In this document: in pieces, positions 1-11,065 of the stretch
How positions within the stretch are numbered: position 1 is the stretch's first letter
How the letters are laid out: each line of letters begins with the position of its first letter
Origin: Polytrichum commune
Lineage: Eukaryota; Streptophyta; Polytrichopsida; Polytrichales; Polytrichaceae
Length of the DNA stretch: 64,000 nt
Direction of reading: 5' to 3'
Assembly: GCA_950295325.1 (NCBI GenBank)
Contig: OX485807.1
Location: 21,919,666-21,983,665 of the forward strand
Made by a program: the position numbers and the translations under genes
Notes under the pieces: model-generated
The model's database searches: none
The model's input: only the letters and a program-made list of their open reading frames with translations
What the model was told of the DNA's origin: nothing

Positions 1-276
1 TTTCATTAAAACCTAGAATCACGTGCGTTCACTGCATACTCTAAAAACCCCCTATATACAAATTATTTTTTGTGAAATGAAGTAATACACATACAATTGC
101 AACAATAAATATACAAGTGACAATATGTATACACAAAAAAACATCTATTCATATATAGTCATTAACATAAGTATACAAATATACTTTTGAACAATAATCA
201 ACCCCTATAATATGTATAACAAAATATCGTAGCTTTCATCAGCAAAGTCATTGAAAACTTTTTCATCTCCCGGATG

Positions 277-474
277 TCACTCATAAATATTTGATTCACC
301 AATATATGTCATTGTAGCCAATGCAATTATTGTCTCTAAGTCTACCATCAAATGATCAGTAAGATCATATGTCCACTTGTTGTTAGCCCCTTTTTGATAC
401 CAACATAAACCAATCTCCACGTTTGATGGATGGTGTGTACTCAAATTCAAGGACTTCCTTTCCCACGGCTTCAA
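277..474 (-). pseudogene. TE1 short ORF, C-terminal part, copy 1 (nonsense at 277)
   Basis: This frame overlaps the AUG1-like frame but is offset. From about residue 20 it reads IGLCWYQKGANNKWTYDL and then DHLMVDLETIIALATMTYIG, which matches the intact 71-aa ORF of TE1 copy 3 (40396-40611). A TGA replaces the TTA (Leu) codon of copy 3, which removes the last 15 or so residues. Copy 2 has the same stop. The first 18 or so residues of the open frame are out-of-frame captured DNA, so this is not a functional ORF. I do not know the function. Confidence 0.6.
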
Positions 475-595
475 ATGCCCCTTTCAGCCATGCCTCCACA
501 TCTGCCACATGCGATGCATCGAACACCCCATCCCCGGCACTCCCATTCCCATTTCCAATTTCCAATGTAGCAGCAACACTGCTTAAACCAACCAT
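383..595 (-). pseudogene. Captured AUG1-like (augmin subunit 1) N-terminal exon fragment
   Basis: The first ATG is at 595, giving a 70-aa reading frame; the open frame starts upstream at 613 from a GTG. Residues near the middle read VADVEAWLKGAFEAVGKEV followed by EFEYT, which resembles the N-terminus of plant augmin subunit 1 (HAUS1 family, a microtubule-nucleation complex). There the usual motif is about EVKAWL..FEAAGKEVP.FEYT. The rest of AUG1, a coiled-coil protein of about 300 aa, is absent. The frame runs about 11 codons into element sequence and stops. I recognise the family from memory of its motif, so homology needs a search. A chimeric transcript is possible but unproven. Confidence 0.55.
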
Positions 596-1589
596 GTCCT
601 CCTGAACCCTCACTGAACACTACATCACCTGCTGCAGAAGAAGAAGCCAGTGACGAGACCTAAGATTCCCTAAACCCCGAATGTTATTAATCCAAAAACC
701 CCAAGCATCTGAGCTACTTGACCCTTTCTCCCAAGCATCTTCCTACATCTCCATTTCAGACGCTCTCGTCAAATCCACCCTGCATTTGAATGATGAGGCC
801 TGACATTCCCTAAATCGAAATCTCTGCAAATGTATTTAACCCTCCAACCCCAAGCATCCGCGTTACCTAAGCAGCTTACCGCATCGTCTTCCTTTGAGAT
901 TCTCTCTCCATCCACCCTGCTTCTAAATGATGAGGCCTGAAATCTCCTAACCCACAGTCTCTGCAAATGTGGTTAACCCACTGACCCTAAGCATCTGAGC
1001 CACCCAAGGAGCTTCCTAGACCATCTTCCTTTCAGATTCTCTCTTCAAATCCACCATGCATTTGAACCATGAGCCCTAGCAAGCATTTCCTAACCCCCAA
1101 ATCTCTTCAAACGTCATAAATTCACAGACCCCAAGAATCTGAGCTACTCGCAATGAGCTCATCCGCCTTTTTCTCCCAATGAGATATTCCTAACTTACAT
1201 CTTCCATCCAGCTACTCTTTTTTTCAAGTTTCCAGTCACCGCCACCGAGCAACCTCCACCCTCGCTCTTTGGGTAGCTAGTATCAATCCCCGAAGCTTTT
1301 CTACCCGGAGAACCAAAGATTGCGTCTTCTAGCTCCGAATTTCAAAACGAGGCCATGACAATGTCAGGACTTTCGGTGATTCCCACGGCAGCAGTAACCG
1401 CAGGGACGTTGAGAAGCGCTGGAAGCAGCAGGTGAAAGAAGGAAAAGTGAAGCAGTTGTCGGCAAAAGAAGCAGGCTATGCGAGAAGAGAAAACAAAAAC
1501 CTTTGGTGTCCGACTATAAGAGAAAAGAAAAACCTTTAGCGCCCGACAAAAAGAGAAAACAAAAACCTAAGGATGGGAGGGGAAAAGGG
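419..1589 (-). other. Captured segment inserted in the TE1 ORF
   Basis: This stretch is present in copies 1 and 2 and absent from copy 3, where the flanks join directly at TCTCCTTGTTACT. The junctions share a TCC triplet. It holds the AUG1-like exon, about 60 bp of likely 5' leader, four degenerate tandem units of about 125 bp at about 655-1165, and about 2.5 units of a 37-bp CT-rich repeat near 1480-1560. It is GC-richer than the element around it. Either an ancestor captured host promoter and first-exon DNA, or copy 3 lost this segment. Confidence 0.6.
655..1165. repeat. About 4 tandem units of ~125 bp in the captured segment
   Basis: Each unit runs through AATCCACC.TGCATTTGAA, ATGATGAGGCCTGA.ATT, a TCTCTGCAAA-type stretch and CCCCAAGCATCTGAGCTAC, and the series repeats at about 780, 910 and 1040. 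Units have diverged visibly. The same array is in copy 2 around 29330-29620, 30957-31032 and 32133-32225, where two LTR insertions interrupt it. Confidence 0.75.
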
Positions 1590-1944
1590 TCCTTGTTACT
1601 TTGAGCTGAACGAATCATTTCAAAACCCTAATACTGCCTCTTTCCCCGATATTACCTTGACACCTTGTACATGGTTCATACTACCCTATAAGGTTGCTAA
1701 CGAAAATCGTTAATCCTAGTTAATCCTAATTTCATCCAATATGAAAACTTATGATATGTAGTATAGTAAAAGTACCATACAAGTACAATTATTGTATACT
1801 TTTTAAAGGCCTTCCATATATGTACGTAACTATAAATTATAACATGTATACCATATGTATACGTAATACGGCAAGGTCCAAATCAATACCCCTCCTGTGC
1901 ACTCACGTATACTCGTACATGTTTAGTACAGTGCACCCCCCGAG

Positions 1945-2319
1945 ATTGAACTCCTCAATGGCTATAAATTTTCTCTCACCTGGTCACTACCTATTTCCAA
2001 CATTCCAATTTACAGAATGATGATTACATGTGTGAAATTTCATAATTTTAGGGGACACTATGTATTAAGATTGGGTTGGTTATTGGAAATGGGTAAATCT
2101 ACCATATATGATAATAGTGAGCTCAATTTGTTAAGTGCTATGTTACCAAACCTTATGAAGCCCTTCAAATCCAATGTCATCCACCTGAGAAATCATGTAG
2201 TTGGCATCCACAATTGAAGAAGATGCAATCATACATGATTTGTGGACCTTTAGACTCAATGCACAACATTCATGTTAAATTTATTCTCATGAGCATCGGT
2301 TTGTACAATTTGGTGGGCT
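1945..2319. other. No recognisable feature
   Basis: This is AT-rich flank of TE1 copy 1. It starts with ATTGAACT, which should be the 8-bp target duplication; its partner lies left of the window. Short open frames here show no family motif. Confidence 0.4.
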
Positions 2320-2680
2320 ATGAAGGGGCACTTTGCACTAGAGAGCTTGAGGGCATGTGACCATTGAAATCTAATCTAATTTCTCTCATTGGTGTCCAAA
2401 TTGCTAACACCATCCTTGGACTTCTCGGAGGCCTAAGGGACCAAGGAAAGTTTAAATGGATAATAATCCTACACGGAGTTTTACATGGCATGCAATGGAT
2501 AATTTTTCACGGCCTATCATATTTTGCATCAAGTCCATCTCGAAGAGGTGGGTCTCACATAAAAACATGGAGATAATAATACATCAAAGTATTTATTGTA
2601 TTTTATTGTGTAGAAGGCCATACTTGAGTAGGAGGTAATGTAATAACATTCGGTTGGGAGTTTGGTCACATATGTCTTTG
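2320..2680 (+). repeat. Dispersed repeat R1, copy 1
   Basis: The stretch from GCACTTTGCACTAGAGAGCT to TGTCTTTGCACTACACTTAA matches the reverse complement of 8085-8445. Anchors include GAGGCCTAAGGGACCAAGGAA and ATGGCATGCAATGGAT. Divergence is high. The two copies face each other, so they could be the ends of one old element of about 6 kb or two independent copies. No coding signal is seen. Confidence 0.6.
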
Positions 2681-3039
2681 CACTACACTTAAAGAGCCCA
2701 CAACCACACAAATTTTAACTCAATTTTCCATGGCATATCTTTAGATGAGTTTCAAGGGCTCACACAATTTCAAGACCACGACCCTTAGCCATTGCATAAA
2801 TGGCCCATAGTAATGTTATAGTTTAAAAGGAGCTAGAGCGGTGTATTGGGTCCGCTATATTGTTTATTGGGTCCCCATTCAAAACTGCAATTAGCATCAC
2901 TAGTACCCTTCTCTCATGCCAAAAGTTTAAACAAATGGAGGAAATAAAATCAAAGGTTCCACATCATGATAAAAATGAAGTATTTTTCGACCATGTGCTC
3001 AATTGCAAACTGGCGATTGCTATACACCATTTATGGTAT

Positions 3040-3255
3040 TGGATGCCACGTACATTGTTTGCGAAGGGCCTAAACTACATGCCTAGAGCTCTCAAAATGT
3101 CACGTTCACTAATTGCTAGTATGATATTATTCGTTAACTTTCAAAAAGTGAAATTGAACGTTGAGATGCTTGAGATGGTAGTTTTGCATTTTAGTATGCA
3201 AGGGGGAAATATTATCGAGCAAACTAATAGCAAGTGTCATGTATTTACATATTGA
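3040..3255 (+). repeat. Dispersed repeat R2, copy 1
   Basis: This stretch matches 52835-53065 in the same orientation. Both run through GTACATTGTTTGCRAAGG, ATGCCTAGA, a GATATTATTC/GATGTTATTC stretch, and AAGTGTCATGT(A/G)TTTA at the end. An open frame covering 2860-3255 (131 aa) shows no known domain, and the second copy does not keep it open, so I treat it as non-coding repeat. Confidence 0.6.
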
Positions 3256-3465
3256 TAATACCATAACCAATGTAGTGCAAAGGAAAAAAAAAAATCATGT
3301 TGAAGGCAGTTGCTTTCTCATACACGTGCACATAAGTGCATCCCACTCCTCAACATCCACATGTGTTACGATGACTTATCCATTGGACAATCCGCCTTCC
3401 ATTCTCAAGCATCTTATCGTTGCAACGATTAACGTATTTGGGAGTCACTTCCACCACTAGGTATG

Positions 3466-3740
3466 ACGTAACCGGTTGGCCGCTTTGTTTCGCCGAGGTG
3501 GCACTACACGATTGGCTCTGAGCACACAGGTTTACAGACGATAACCTCGACATCCCAGCTGGTTATGATCTAAATCGGATATAGACAGATTACATAATCA
3601 CTTAAAGCCGGTTATAAGCAATTTGAAACGAATATGAGAACTATTCCGACACGTGGCATTTTAAGGATGCTCAAATTTCAACAGGTGATCCACTGTTTAG
3701 GTCACCTGCGCGGCTCAACAAAGCGGCCAACCAGTTACGT
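3466..3740. mobile_element. Palindromic MITE, 275 bp
   Basis: The ends are near-perfect inverted repeats of 24 bp (3466-3489 and 3717-3740, one mismatch) that start ACGTAAC. There is no coding capacity. No clear target duplication flanks it, so the superfamily is not assigned. The interior is rich in AACCGG motifs. Confidence 0.65.
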
Positions 3741-3742
3741 CC

Positions 3743-3831
3743 GGTAATCGTTTTATTGGAACCGGTCATCAGTGCAGAACCAGTTCTGTCAAGGTGGCAA
3801 GCCCGATAACCTTTCCAATAAAACGATTACC
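3743..3831. repeat. Short inverted repeat (89 bp) abutting the MITE
   Basis: GGTAATCGTTTTATTGGAA at 3743-3761 is matched by its exact inverse ending at 3831. It lies 2 bp from the previous MITE. It may be a separate minimal MITE or a deletion derivative. No flanking duplication is clear. Confidence 0.6.
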
Positions 3832-4440
3832 TATTACAACGGGGGTCTCATTATTGGTTCTCGTGGACTCCAAATCCACTATTACAACAATATGACCATT
3901 AATTAACCCATGCCGTGGCATGGTAAGACCACGTGATCCCCGAAAACGGTTTCTCTCTCAACGAGTGAGTCGTGTGCGACCCGTGACATCTCATTCATTC
4001 TTTGGCCCAACGTCATCGGCACCACAACACGATCATGGTCGCTCTCTCCTTTTCGAGGGCCATGGAATTTTTCTCGCAAAAAGCAAGGTGGAGGGTGGAA
4101 TGAATGTGAAGGAGGAGGAGGCAAGTCCAAAAGCGCAACTTCGACATGGCCTTGGGGATAGAGCCAGCAGCAGCATGCAGCTTCCCATGAAGCACGACTG
4201 CTCCCGTGAAGTATGTCACATGAAGCAACCCAGTACAACATAGCAGTACACTGACTCCTCAAGTGAGTGATGGGGCTTGGCTTGTTTCAGAGGTGTCAAC
4301 TGGCACACAGCCACATATTTCGCGATTTATAGGCTCCATTATTTTTATCACCAAATGGTGTGATAGCACAAGGCTACATGATTCTTGTACCCTCCCGTCC
4401 CCCCCCCCCCTCCCTCCTTTAATTCCACACACTTATTGTG
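3832..4440. other. No recognisable feature
   Basis: Overlapping open frames occur on both strands at 3903-4262, but they have no family motif and appear to be chance frames in moderately GC-rich DNA. A 14-base C run sits near 4397. Confidence 0.4.
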
Positions 4441-4830
4441 AGCATTTACTACTAAGAAATGTCGGCCCAATGAATATGCTATATCGTCTTAGAATACCAT
4501 TTCGTTCCCTTTCCCATATGGATAATGTGTTTGCAAGGGAACACAACCTCCTCCTTTGAAACCGAGGCACATTTTGTGTTGGAATGCCCCCTGTATAGCT
4601 TCATTGGTAGGGGGTTGTTTCTACGTTTCAAAATATGGAGTTTGGGTAATCTTGCGTCTTTCCACCGATTGAATCGTCGAGTTGTTGTTACCGGTTGTTT
4701 TGTAGAAGCCACTGCACTTTGGTGTTGTAGGGAATTAGCATTTCTGGCTCCTCCTTGATGCGGTTCGGGTCCCGTAAGCTTTTTGACATCCTGGAGTTTG
4801 AAAACAATTCCATTCCATTTCAATTTTTTA
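4441..4830 (+). pseudogene. LINE (non-LTR retrotransposon) 3' end fragment
   Basis: The frame 4525-4758 (77 aa) contains ETEAHFVLECPLY, the kind of motif found in the zinc-binding tail (zf-RVT) after the reverse transcriptase of plant LINEs, then ..EATALWCCRELA. The preceding stretch in another frame (RLRIPFRSLSH) fits the region just before it. The upstream reverse transcriptase is missing, so the copy is 5'-truncated, as is usual for LINEs. The 3' end is probably in the T-rich tract near 4830. Confidence 0.5.
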
Positions 4831-4902
4831 TTTATTTTATCTCACAAAAGAAAACAATAGCTTGTGTGGAACATACTTCATTTTCTAAAACCTCGTAATG
4901 TA

Positions 4903-4990
4903 AAAAAAGACTCGTGCTTTGTGGTTATAGAAAAGTTGCGAGTTCGATTCTCACACAGTGTTTCGAGATCGAGATTTAGAGCGTTTCTTT
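4903..4990 (+). repeat. tRNA-like SINE head (candidate)
   Basis: GTGCTTTGTGGTTATAG looks like a degenerate Pol III A box and GAGTTCGATTCTC (about 4940-4952) like a B box, about 35 bp apart. The body and tail were not delimited, and there is no second copy in the window. Confidence 0.35.
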
Positions 4991-6690
4991 TGAGGATTAA
5001 AGAAATGACGGTATGAGAGTGTTAGGTTTGGACGCAACGAGAACGCGTCAAAAGTGTGACATTAAGATTGATGTGTCATGTAACAACAAATGTCCCACGC
5101 CACCTTTTTTGATGTCACCCGTAGATAACAAGACCAATCATGGGGGGGGGGGGTGACGATGAATAATATGGACCACACTAAATCATGTGTATAGTGTAGT
5201 GCCACACTATTTGCAGCCCTATACTAAACAAACCTACTTTGTGGAGGATTGATGTACTCGTGTGTGGCTCCAGTTGGCTTGCTTGGCCTTTGAGGAAAGA
5301 CATAAGGGAAATGGAACAGCTGTGCTATACTGGTACACCTGCCTCTTTGACAACCAACACGAAGTAGTAGCTTATGGATGCGCCGAGAGAGGATGGAAGG
5401 AAGAAAATTTCAACTACGGAACACATGTCACGTCAATTAAAATTATTTAATCTTGATGTTGAGGAAAAAAGGGTCACGCAACTCTGGTTGCTGTTGGACT
5501 AAAGTAAAGCATGCATTAAGTGGACACGTCTTTAAGCTCTGCCTGGTTTCTCATAAGACACGATACACACAATTAGAGTGAGATGATTAGCACATCCAAA
5601 TTGTGCATGTAGCCATTTTCCTCAACTTTTTTGGAATTCGTATGAAAATCTTCATCATCGTCAAAGTGAAGATCTTCTTTTTCAATGAACGATCATATAG
5701 GTTGCTTCGATTGGATTGACTATGAACAAACTCAAGCACGCACTCCGATCTTTTGTAAAATACATGTGTTTTGGGTGTTCATTCTTAGATCCACATCAAA
5801 CCACACACCACCACTTAATCAGAATTAGCATGCTTCTTTGAGAAGTAGGACTTCGGGATTGACAACCCAAATTACGAGCAACAAAAGAATGGAGTTGGGT
5901 AAGCAATTGTCATCCGAAAAGCAAAGCGTTGGGGTTTCTCGTTGGATTTTGGAGTGTGGGTCTCCCACCTAAAGTATGTGAGCCTAAAATGGACACATCT
6001 CTTAAACGGTTCCCAATAAACAAACAACCACCCTATATTTACACTCTAGAACGACGAGACGTGCTACATTCCAAAAGAGACCATGACCACTTTGCAGTCC
6101 GTGTCCATTTTAGGTTCGTATACGTTAGTGGGAAGTATGGAGTGAAGCTCGCTCTGGCTTCACACCACACTTGGAAACCTAGCTACTTGGAAGCCTACAT
6201 GATGACGCGAAGACGTGCCGTGAACCCAAAACTTGTCAATGGAAGGAATCGCAGGATCGGGGATTATCATACTGCACGGAGGATTGTTATTATTTCATTC
6301 TAAACGTTGATCCGATTTGTTGGAAAGGGTATGTGAGAGCCTTTTGCAAGATTCCACAAATTACTAAGAATCAATCATCCAAGGCATGTAAGTAGGTCGA
6401 TAGGAGTTGGCCGACAAAGACAACAGCATAACTAACGGGCACACTCAATTCTGTCGCTAGCGTCGCACTTTATACATGGGAGACTGCTCCAATAAGTTGG
6501 CCGTGCCTTTTGAGGTCTTGCCTTTGTTATAAAGAGTGGGTTTGAGACTCGGGAGGTGGTGAGCGCAATGCAAGATGATAAGCATGCTAGAAACCATGAC
6601 ACTTGCCACCAAAAGAACTTAGTTAGACTTGGGATTCATGTTGTTTACCATATTCAACTGTTTCCAGTTTGATCTCAAGCTTGGTTTACT
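4991..6690. other. No recognised gene; one 124-aa open frame and a short inverted repeat
   Basis: The open frame 5929-6303 (+) has no known domain and ordinary composition. Inside it, a CCTAAAATGGACAC motif near 5983 recurs inverted near 6102-6115, about 135 bp apart. The frame is therefore probably a chance product of a small palindromic repeat. A 12-base G run lies near 5142. Confidence 0.4.
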
Positions 6691-6704
6691 TGTAACTTAA
6701 CATA

Positions 6705-6900
6705 GAACTGACTAGTGGGTGGCGGTTTGATTCTCGCTGTGAAATCTTCCCTGTACTTGGTAGGTAGGTAGGTAGGAAGTCAAGAGCCCACCCACCACAA
6801 GGTAGGCAGTTAATCCCACCCTACACTAAGAGGATTCTTTAGCAGGATAGGGCGAATGGGCTCAAATTCACGTCGGAGCGCCCGACGTCGGTTATTTATA
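6705..6900 (+). mobile_element. SINE family S2, copy 1
   Basis: GGTTTGATTCT at 6724-6734 is a B-box-like sequence. The following 165 bp match the reverse complement of about 53612-53850 closely, through GAAATCTTC, AAGAGCCCAC, AAGGTAGGCAGT, AAGAGGATTCTT and GCCCGACGT. A GTAG microsatellite (about 6760-6776) has expanded in this copy. The 5' part with the A box appears truncated here. Confidence 0.7.
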
Positions 6901-8084
6901 GAACCAACTAACTTGTAAATACATTATCTTGTCAAGAGGGAATTGTTGCATGTGAGGCATACCTCTCATTCGTCTAATTGAAAAGAAACCTAAACTTTTA
7001 TGCAATTTGGAGGTTTTGTTTTTTAGTCGATTTGACATTGGAATGAGCTTTGAAGGTCCCGAATGAATGTAAATAAACACATTGGAGTTGATCTAGACAC
7101 AAACCTAGACGTGGTCACTTGTTAACATGGATGGATGAGAGTTACAATAAATCCTACACTCAATGGTCTTTGCATCATATAAAATATAGGACTCATGTGT
7201 ATGATATAATGTTAATAACAAGAGGTTTAGAGGAAAAGATATTGTTTTACGAAATGTATAACATCATGTAGGGGACTTTTGTGTCATTGACATATCTAGG
7301 GTCACACTCCCTATGAAACATGTATATGGACTTATATTTTTCAACTTGTGTAGTAAATATGTACAATATTTTCTTCAAAATCATGAATATAGTATGGATT
7401 AGATAACTGATGTTTGTAGATAATTTGAGGATATGCTTGAAAACTTAAGACTTTTCAGCCGCCCACTAATATCATACAACGATATAGTACTAAATAGCTT
7501 CATAAGCATGTCTTTGCATATGTTCTTTTCATTAAGGTTATATCATGTGATGCAAAGCATGGTTCCAAGTGCTCACCTTTTAATAATAATAAAAACTATT
7601 TTTCTACATCTATTCCATACAATGATGATGTCAACACTATGGTGTATGTGGTGGATAGGGAGGTCGGTTTGGGTACATACATAATGGATAGGGTTTTGGT
7701 CTCGAACATGTGGCGGATAGGGATTTGGGCATGCATAAGGTTCATCCACCTACAACATGCTTGAGCTATGGAAGCACTTAAAGGGATTCCAAAATTTCCC
7801 AGACACTATAGCTTGCTTTCCACCTAGAGTAAGCATGTCAATTTTCTAACTTCCCTCCTTCCTACCTGATTTCTCCTCCAAACAAGAAGAGAATCCTATT
7901 TCAATTGGATTGAAAGCACGAAGTTCCATCTACAATATGGATGTTTGGATCAATAAAATCAAGGTATGTTTTAGTCTAGATATCAAGAGCTCCACTTTTC
8001 TAGTGTAAAAGTGAAGAGCCTTGAACTTCGTGAGGGGTATGGAGCATTGAAGTTGAATTTTGTGTGATCACGGACCTTCAAGTG
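6901..8084. other. No recognisable feature
   Basis: This AT-rich DNA has only short chance frames (for example 7433-7684) with no conserved motif. I found no second copy in the window. Confidence 0.4.
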
Positions 8085-8445
8085 TAGTGCAAAGACATAC
8101 GCAACGGATTCTCTACCAGATACTATTTTCTTATTTTCTTATTAATATACGGTTGTCTATATAATAAGTTGTAATTCATCAAAGGTACGGGATACTGAAG
8201 TGTCATGGTATCATGGTGTTGTGTTAGATCCACCTCTTTCAAGATGAGAATCTAATAAATCATAAAACATCATCCATTACATGGCATGTAGGACTCCATG
8301 TAGTTTCCTCACCCACTTCCTAGGTCCCTTAGGCCCTCAAGCTAGCTCCGATATAAAGCAAACTGAGATGGTCTCGGCATTTTCCACCAATGATAGATTC
8401 TACATTTTCATGGTCAAGGGCCCTCAAGCTCTAGTGTAAAGTGCA
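8085..8445 (-). repeat. Dispersed repeat R1, copy 2
   Basis: This is the inverted match to 2320-2680. Shared landmarks include CCACCTCTTTC, CCCTTAGGCCCTCAAGC and CTCTAGTGTAAAGTGC. Confidence 0.6.
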
Positions 8446-9105
8446 CAATCAGGTTGAAGAATGTTTTGTTGCTACTTTATGAATCCTGGTGAGATAAACA
8501 AAGGGGAATGCTTGGGGACATCACGATGATTATCTACAAATCCGGTTTACTTACTTATTTATTCATTCATTCATTGATTATTCACGTTCGAGTTCTTTTG
8601 GTCCAGATGACTTGAAAGGCATCAAATTCATTCTCAACGGTTCCAAATGCCGTAAGTGCGGCTTCTTTTTGCAAGTGGGCCCCCTTGTGAATTCCTAGCA
8701 TCCATTCTCCAAGATAGGCTGCATTTTCTTTCTTTCACTCACTGTAGTAGGCAGCATGCCATCTGTTCAAATGAGATTCCACTGTTGAGGACAAAAAGTA
8801 GAAAAGGAACGGCGAATCGTGCATCGACCACAGATGGGTATCGACAAAACGGAAGCATAGGAAAAGAGAGAACGGAATAAGGTACACATACCGAAAACCA
8901 ACACTAATTTTGTATGTACCAGGCTCACCATGTATGTTTGGTGGCTTCAAATGTGTGACAATTGTACGTGGTGATGGCTTTAGGTCAAGGGACGTGGGTT
9001 TGTAATGGATATTTTTAGCTATGCACCCGCTTCTCAGAGGGCAGGAAACATGCATTTAGTGTGAAAGGAGTAGCAGATCTAGATCATGCCCGTAGCCATT
9101 TCTCT
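8446..9105. other. No recognisable feature
   Basis: Overlapping open frames on both strands at 8656-9055 show no domain. A short ATTC microsatellite lies at about 8561-8575. Confidence 0.4.
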
Positions 9106-9109
9106 CGTG

Positions 9110-9400
9110 ATGTTTTGGGGATAATATTGGGGGTGCACTGTATTTACCAACCCACAGGATATAACATTGGAGGTCCACATAGCAAGTGTTGGTCTTTATG
9201 TTGGATTGAAATCAATGTGCTATGTACTATTATCTTCTTAGTGAGTGGTTATGCCTACTTAAAGCAAGGACATGCCTAGTAAAGGTGGTGTGAATCTACA
9301 ACACCTACCTATGAAAAACACCTCCGATGGCTTAAAATGATGATCATTTTGTGTCAATTGGAAATCAAAGTATCCGCACATGCAAGGCCTTCTAGGGCAT
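9110..9400 (+). repeat. Dispersed repeat R3, copy 1
   Basis: Divergent similarity to 21910-22135 in the same orientation: GGATAATATTG, CACT.T.TT.ACCAACCC, a CTTAAAGCAA stretch, TAGTAAA and AAACACCTCC. It may be part of an old LTR, but no terminus is visible. Confidence 0.45.
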
Positions 9401-9550
9401 TGAAGGAGGTGGATGTGGTGGGCTCTATCACCTTACATGACCTTTGGGCTTGGTTTTATGTACACTAATAAAGGGGAGGGGGGGTCATGCACCTACAATT
9501 TTGAGTGGCAATTCATTATGGGATTTTATGTTCCAAGGGGCAAGGGTGGA

Positions 9551-11065
9551 TGTGAGCCCAAAATGGTGCCCACATGTGTTCTTAACCCTTTGAAACTATT
9601 AGAAGTTATGTTTTGATGTTTTATGATTATTCACAAAAATATAAAAAGAGTGAGGTTTGAGTAAGTTATGTTTAGACCTTAGGTTGATTAGAAGTTTAGC
9701 GGTATGAAGAAAATTCCTTAGTTAGGTGAACATAGTGTGTGGTGAACCAATGATGGCTCCTTGAGTTAAATGTTTTAATTAGGATCTATATGTTGGTTTA
9801 AGAGTTGAAGGCTTAAATGATAGGATGAGAGCTTACAAAGTAGGAAATGATCAAAAGGTTTATCTTGAGCCTTGGGGGTGTTTACCTACTCCCTTTCACC
9901 TCACTAAATAATCCCTACTCTCCCTTCTCCCTCTCCCTCTTTTCTTTGTGCTCCTTGACACCCCACATGTTATGAGTGTGGGTGTGTGAAAAGCAAGAAA
10001 GGAGCACGTGTGTGTGCAAGGTCTCAAGGTGAAGAACCAAGACTAATTAGCCTTGAAGTTAGTTGACATTTGTTAGAAATTGTCTTTGGTTTGAGGCATT
10101 TAGAGCTTAGCTCGTTGTGTTCAACTTATAGAATTTAGACTTATATCATTTAAATTTATAGTGTTTAGAATTATGATATTTAGAATTGTAGCATCTAAAT
10201 TCATGTTAGATTTAAAGCATTCAACCTTGTAGACTTTAAGGCGGAGGCCACATAGGCTAGCTGCTGGTTTAAAGTTGGAAGCAGTCAGCTTAGTTGCTGG
10301 TTTGAAGTTGGAGGCATTCGAGCTTAGCTGCTGGTTTGAAGTTGGAGACATTCGGGCTTAGCTGTTGGTTTGAAGTTGGAGGCATTCGGGCTTAGCTGCT
10401 AGTTTGAAGTTGGAGGCAGTTAGGCTTAGCGGCCGGGTTGAAGAGGGAGGCTAGTTAGGCCTAGCGGCTGGGTTAAGTAGAGCCAATTAGATTTAGCGAA
10501 TGGGTTAAGGAGGAATCTAGTTCCAACTAGTTGTGCACTCCCGAGTCTAAGCTAGATCGACAAGCTAAGTTACTACTAGTTAGTGAGGATGGTTAATTAG
10601 ACTAATTAATTAGGCTAGAGGGTTAGGCTAGTTGATTTAGTGGTTGCATTATGAGATGAAGTTGGGAAGGATTTGTGAGGGATTTGTGGAAGAGGAGGTA
10701 ATGTTAAGTTATATAAGTATTTTTCAACACTTGTATTAAAACTTATGTGCCTCATGGAATCAACACATCATAGCCTCAGCGAGGTGTCATGCACCAGTGA
10801 AGAATCGATAGTCAGAACCAAAATTGCAAAGGGGAAATCATTGAAGGCATGCGTGACAAAGACAATGGGGTGGACTCTGGAAAAAGCCAAGGATGTGTCT
10901 ATGCACGAGGTTCACACTAATAAACTGTCATGATTTGAATTAAGTTGGAAACTCATCAAGGTAGAACGTACATCCCATGTTACCACAAGTTGTTATGTTA
11001 CGCATGTGATCTCCAAACCTATTACCCGGACTAGGACGCTTAAGGGTGGTAGGTTTGGCCTTACA
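9551..11065 (+). mobile_element. Solo LTR C (same family as LTR A and LTR B)
   Basis: It starts TGTGAGCCCAAAATGG and ends TTACA, with likely 5-bp target duplications gtgga (9546-9550) and atgga (11066-11070). The first 300 bp match LTR A (29620) and LTR B (32127, minus) closely. The TATATAA box of A and B is mutated here. The length of 1515 bp exceeds A and B, partly because of a minisatellite at about 10254-10475. No internal retroelement domains adjoin it. ORFs inside it are not genes. Confidence 0.75.
10254..10475. repeat. Minisatellite inside LTR C, about 36-bp unit x6
   Basis: The core GCTTAGCTGCTGGTTTGAAG followed by TTGGAGGCATTCGG repeats about six times with substitutions. LTR A and LTR B do not carry it, so it arose after insertion or in this sub-lineage. 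Confidence 0.8.

Larger units (their letters stand above)
1..1944 (-). mobile_element. TE1 copy 1: TIR element with captured gene fragment
   Basis: The right end is GTGCACCCCCCGAG at 1931-1944. The left end is cut by the window edge: position 1 corresponds to about the 16th base of the element as seen in copy 3 at 39771. The sequence is the reverse complement of 28498-32891 once that copy's two nested LTRs are removed, and it matches 39771-40937 at both ends. Inside, read on the minus strand, are an AUG1-like exon fragment, four tandem units of about 125 bp, and a short element-specific ORF. The superfamily is not certain. The 8-bp target duplications of the sister copies fit hAT-like elements, but the CTCGGG terminus is unusual. 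Confidence 0.85.

Noticed and set aside
1751-2020. Repeated open frame near the TE1 right end (also at 28464-28691 and 40789-41007)
   Set aside because: The frame is conserved because TE1 ends are conserved in sequence; it runs through the TIR into unrelated flanks and has no coding features.
3903-4262. Overlapping frames on both strands as genes
   Set aside because: Mutually overlapping, no motif, and in a region dense with repeats.
5976-6122. MITE based on the CCTAAAATGGACAC inverted pair
   Set aside because: The inverted match is only about 20 bp with no target duplication or second copy; kept as a remark only.
10121-10351. 76-aa repetitive protein (NFKPA repeats) on the minus strand
   Set aside because: It is the translated minisatellite inside solo LTR C.
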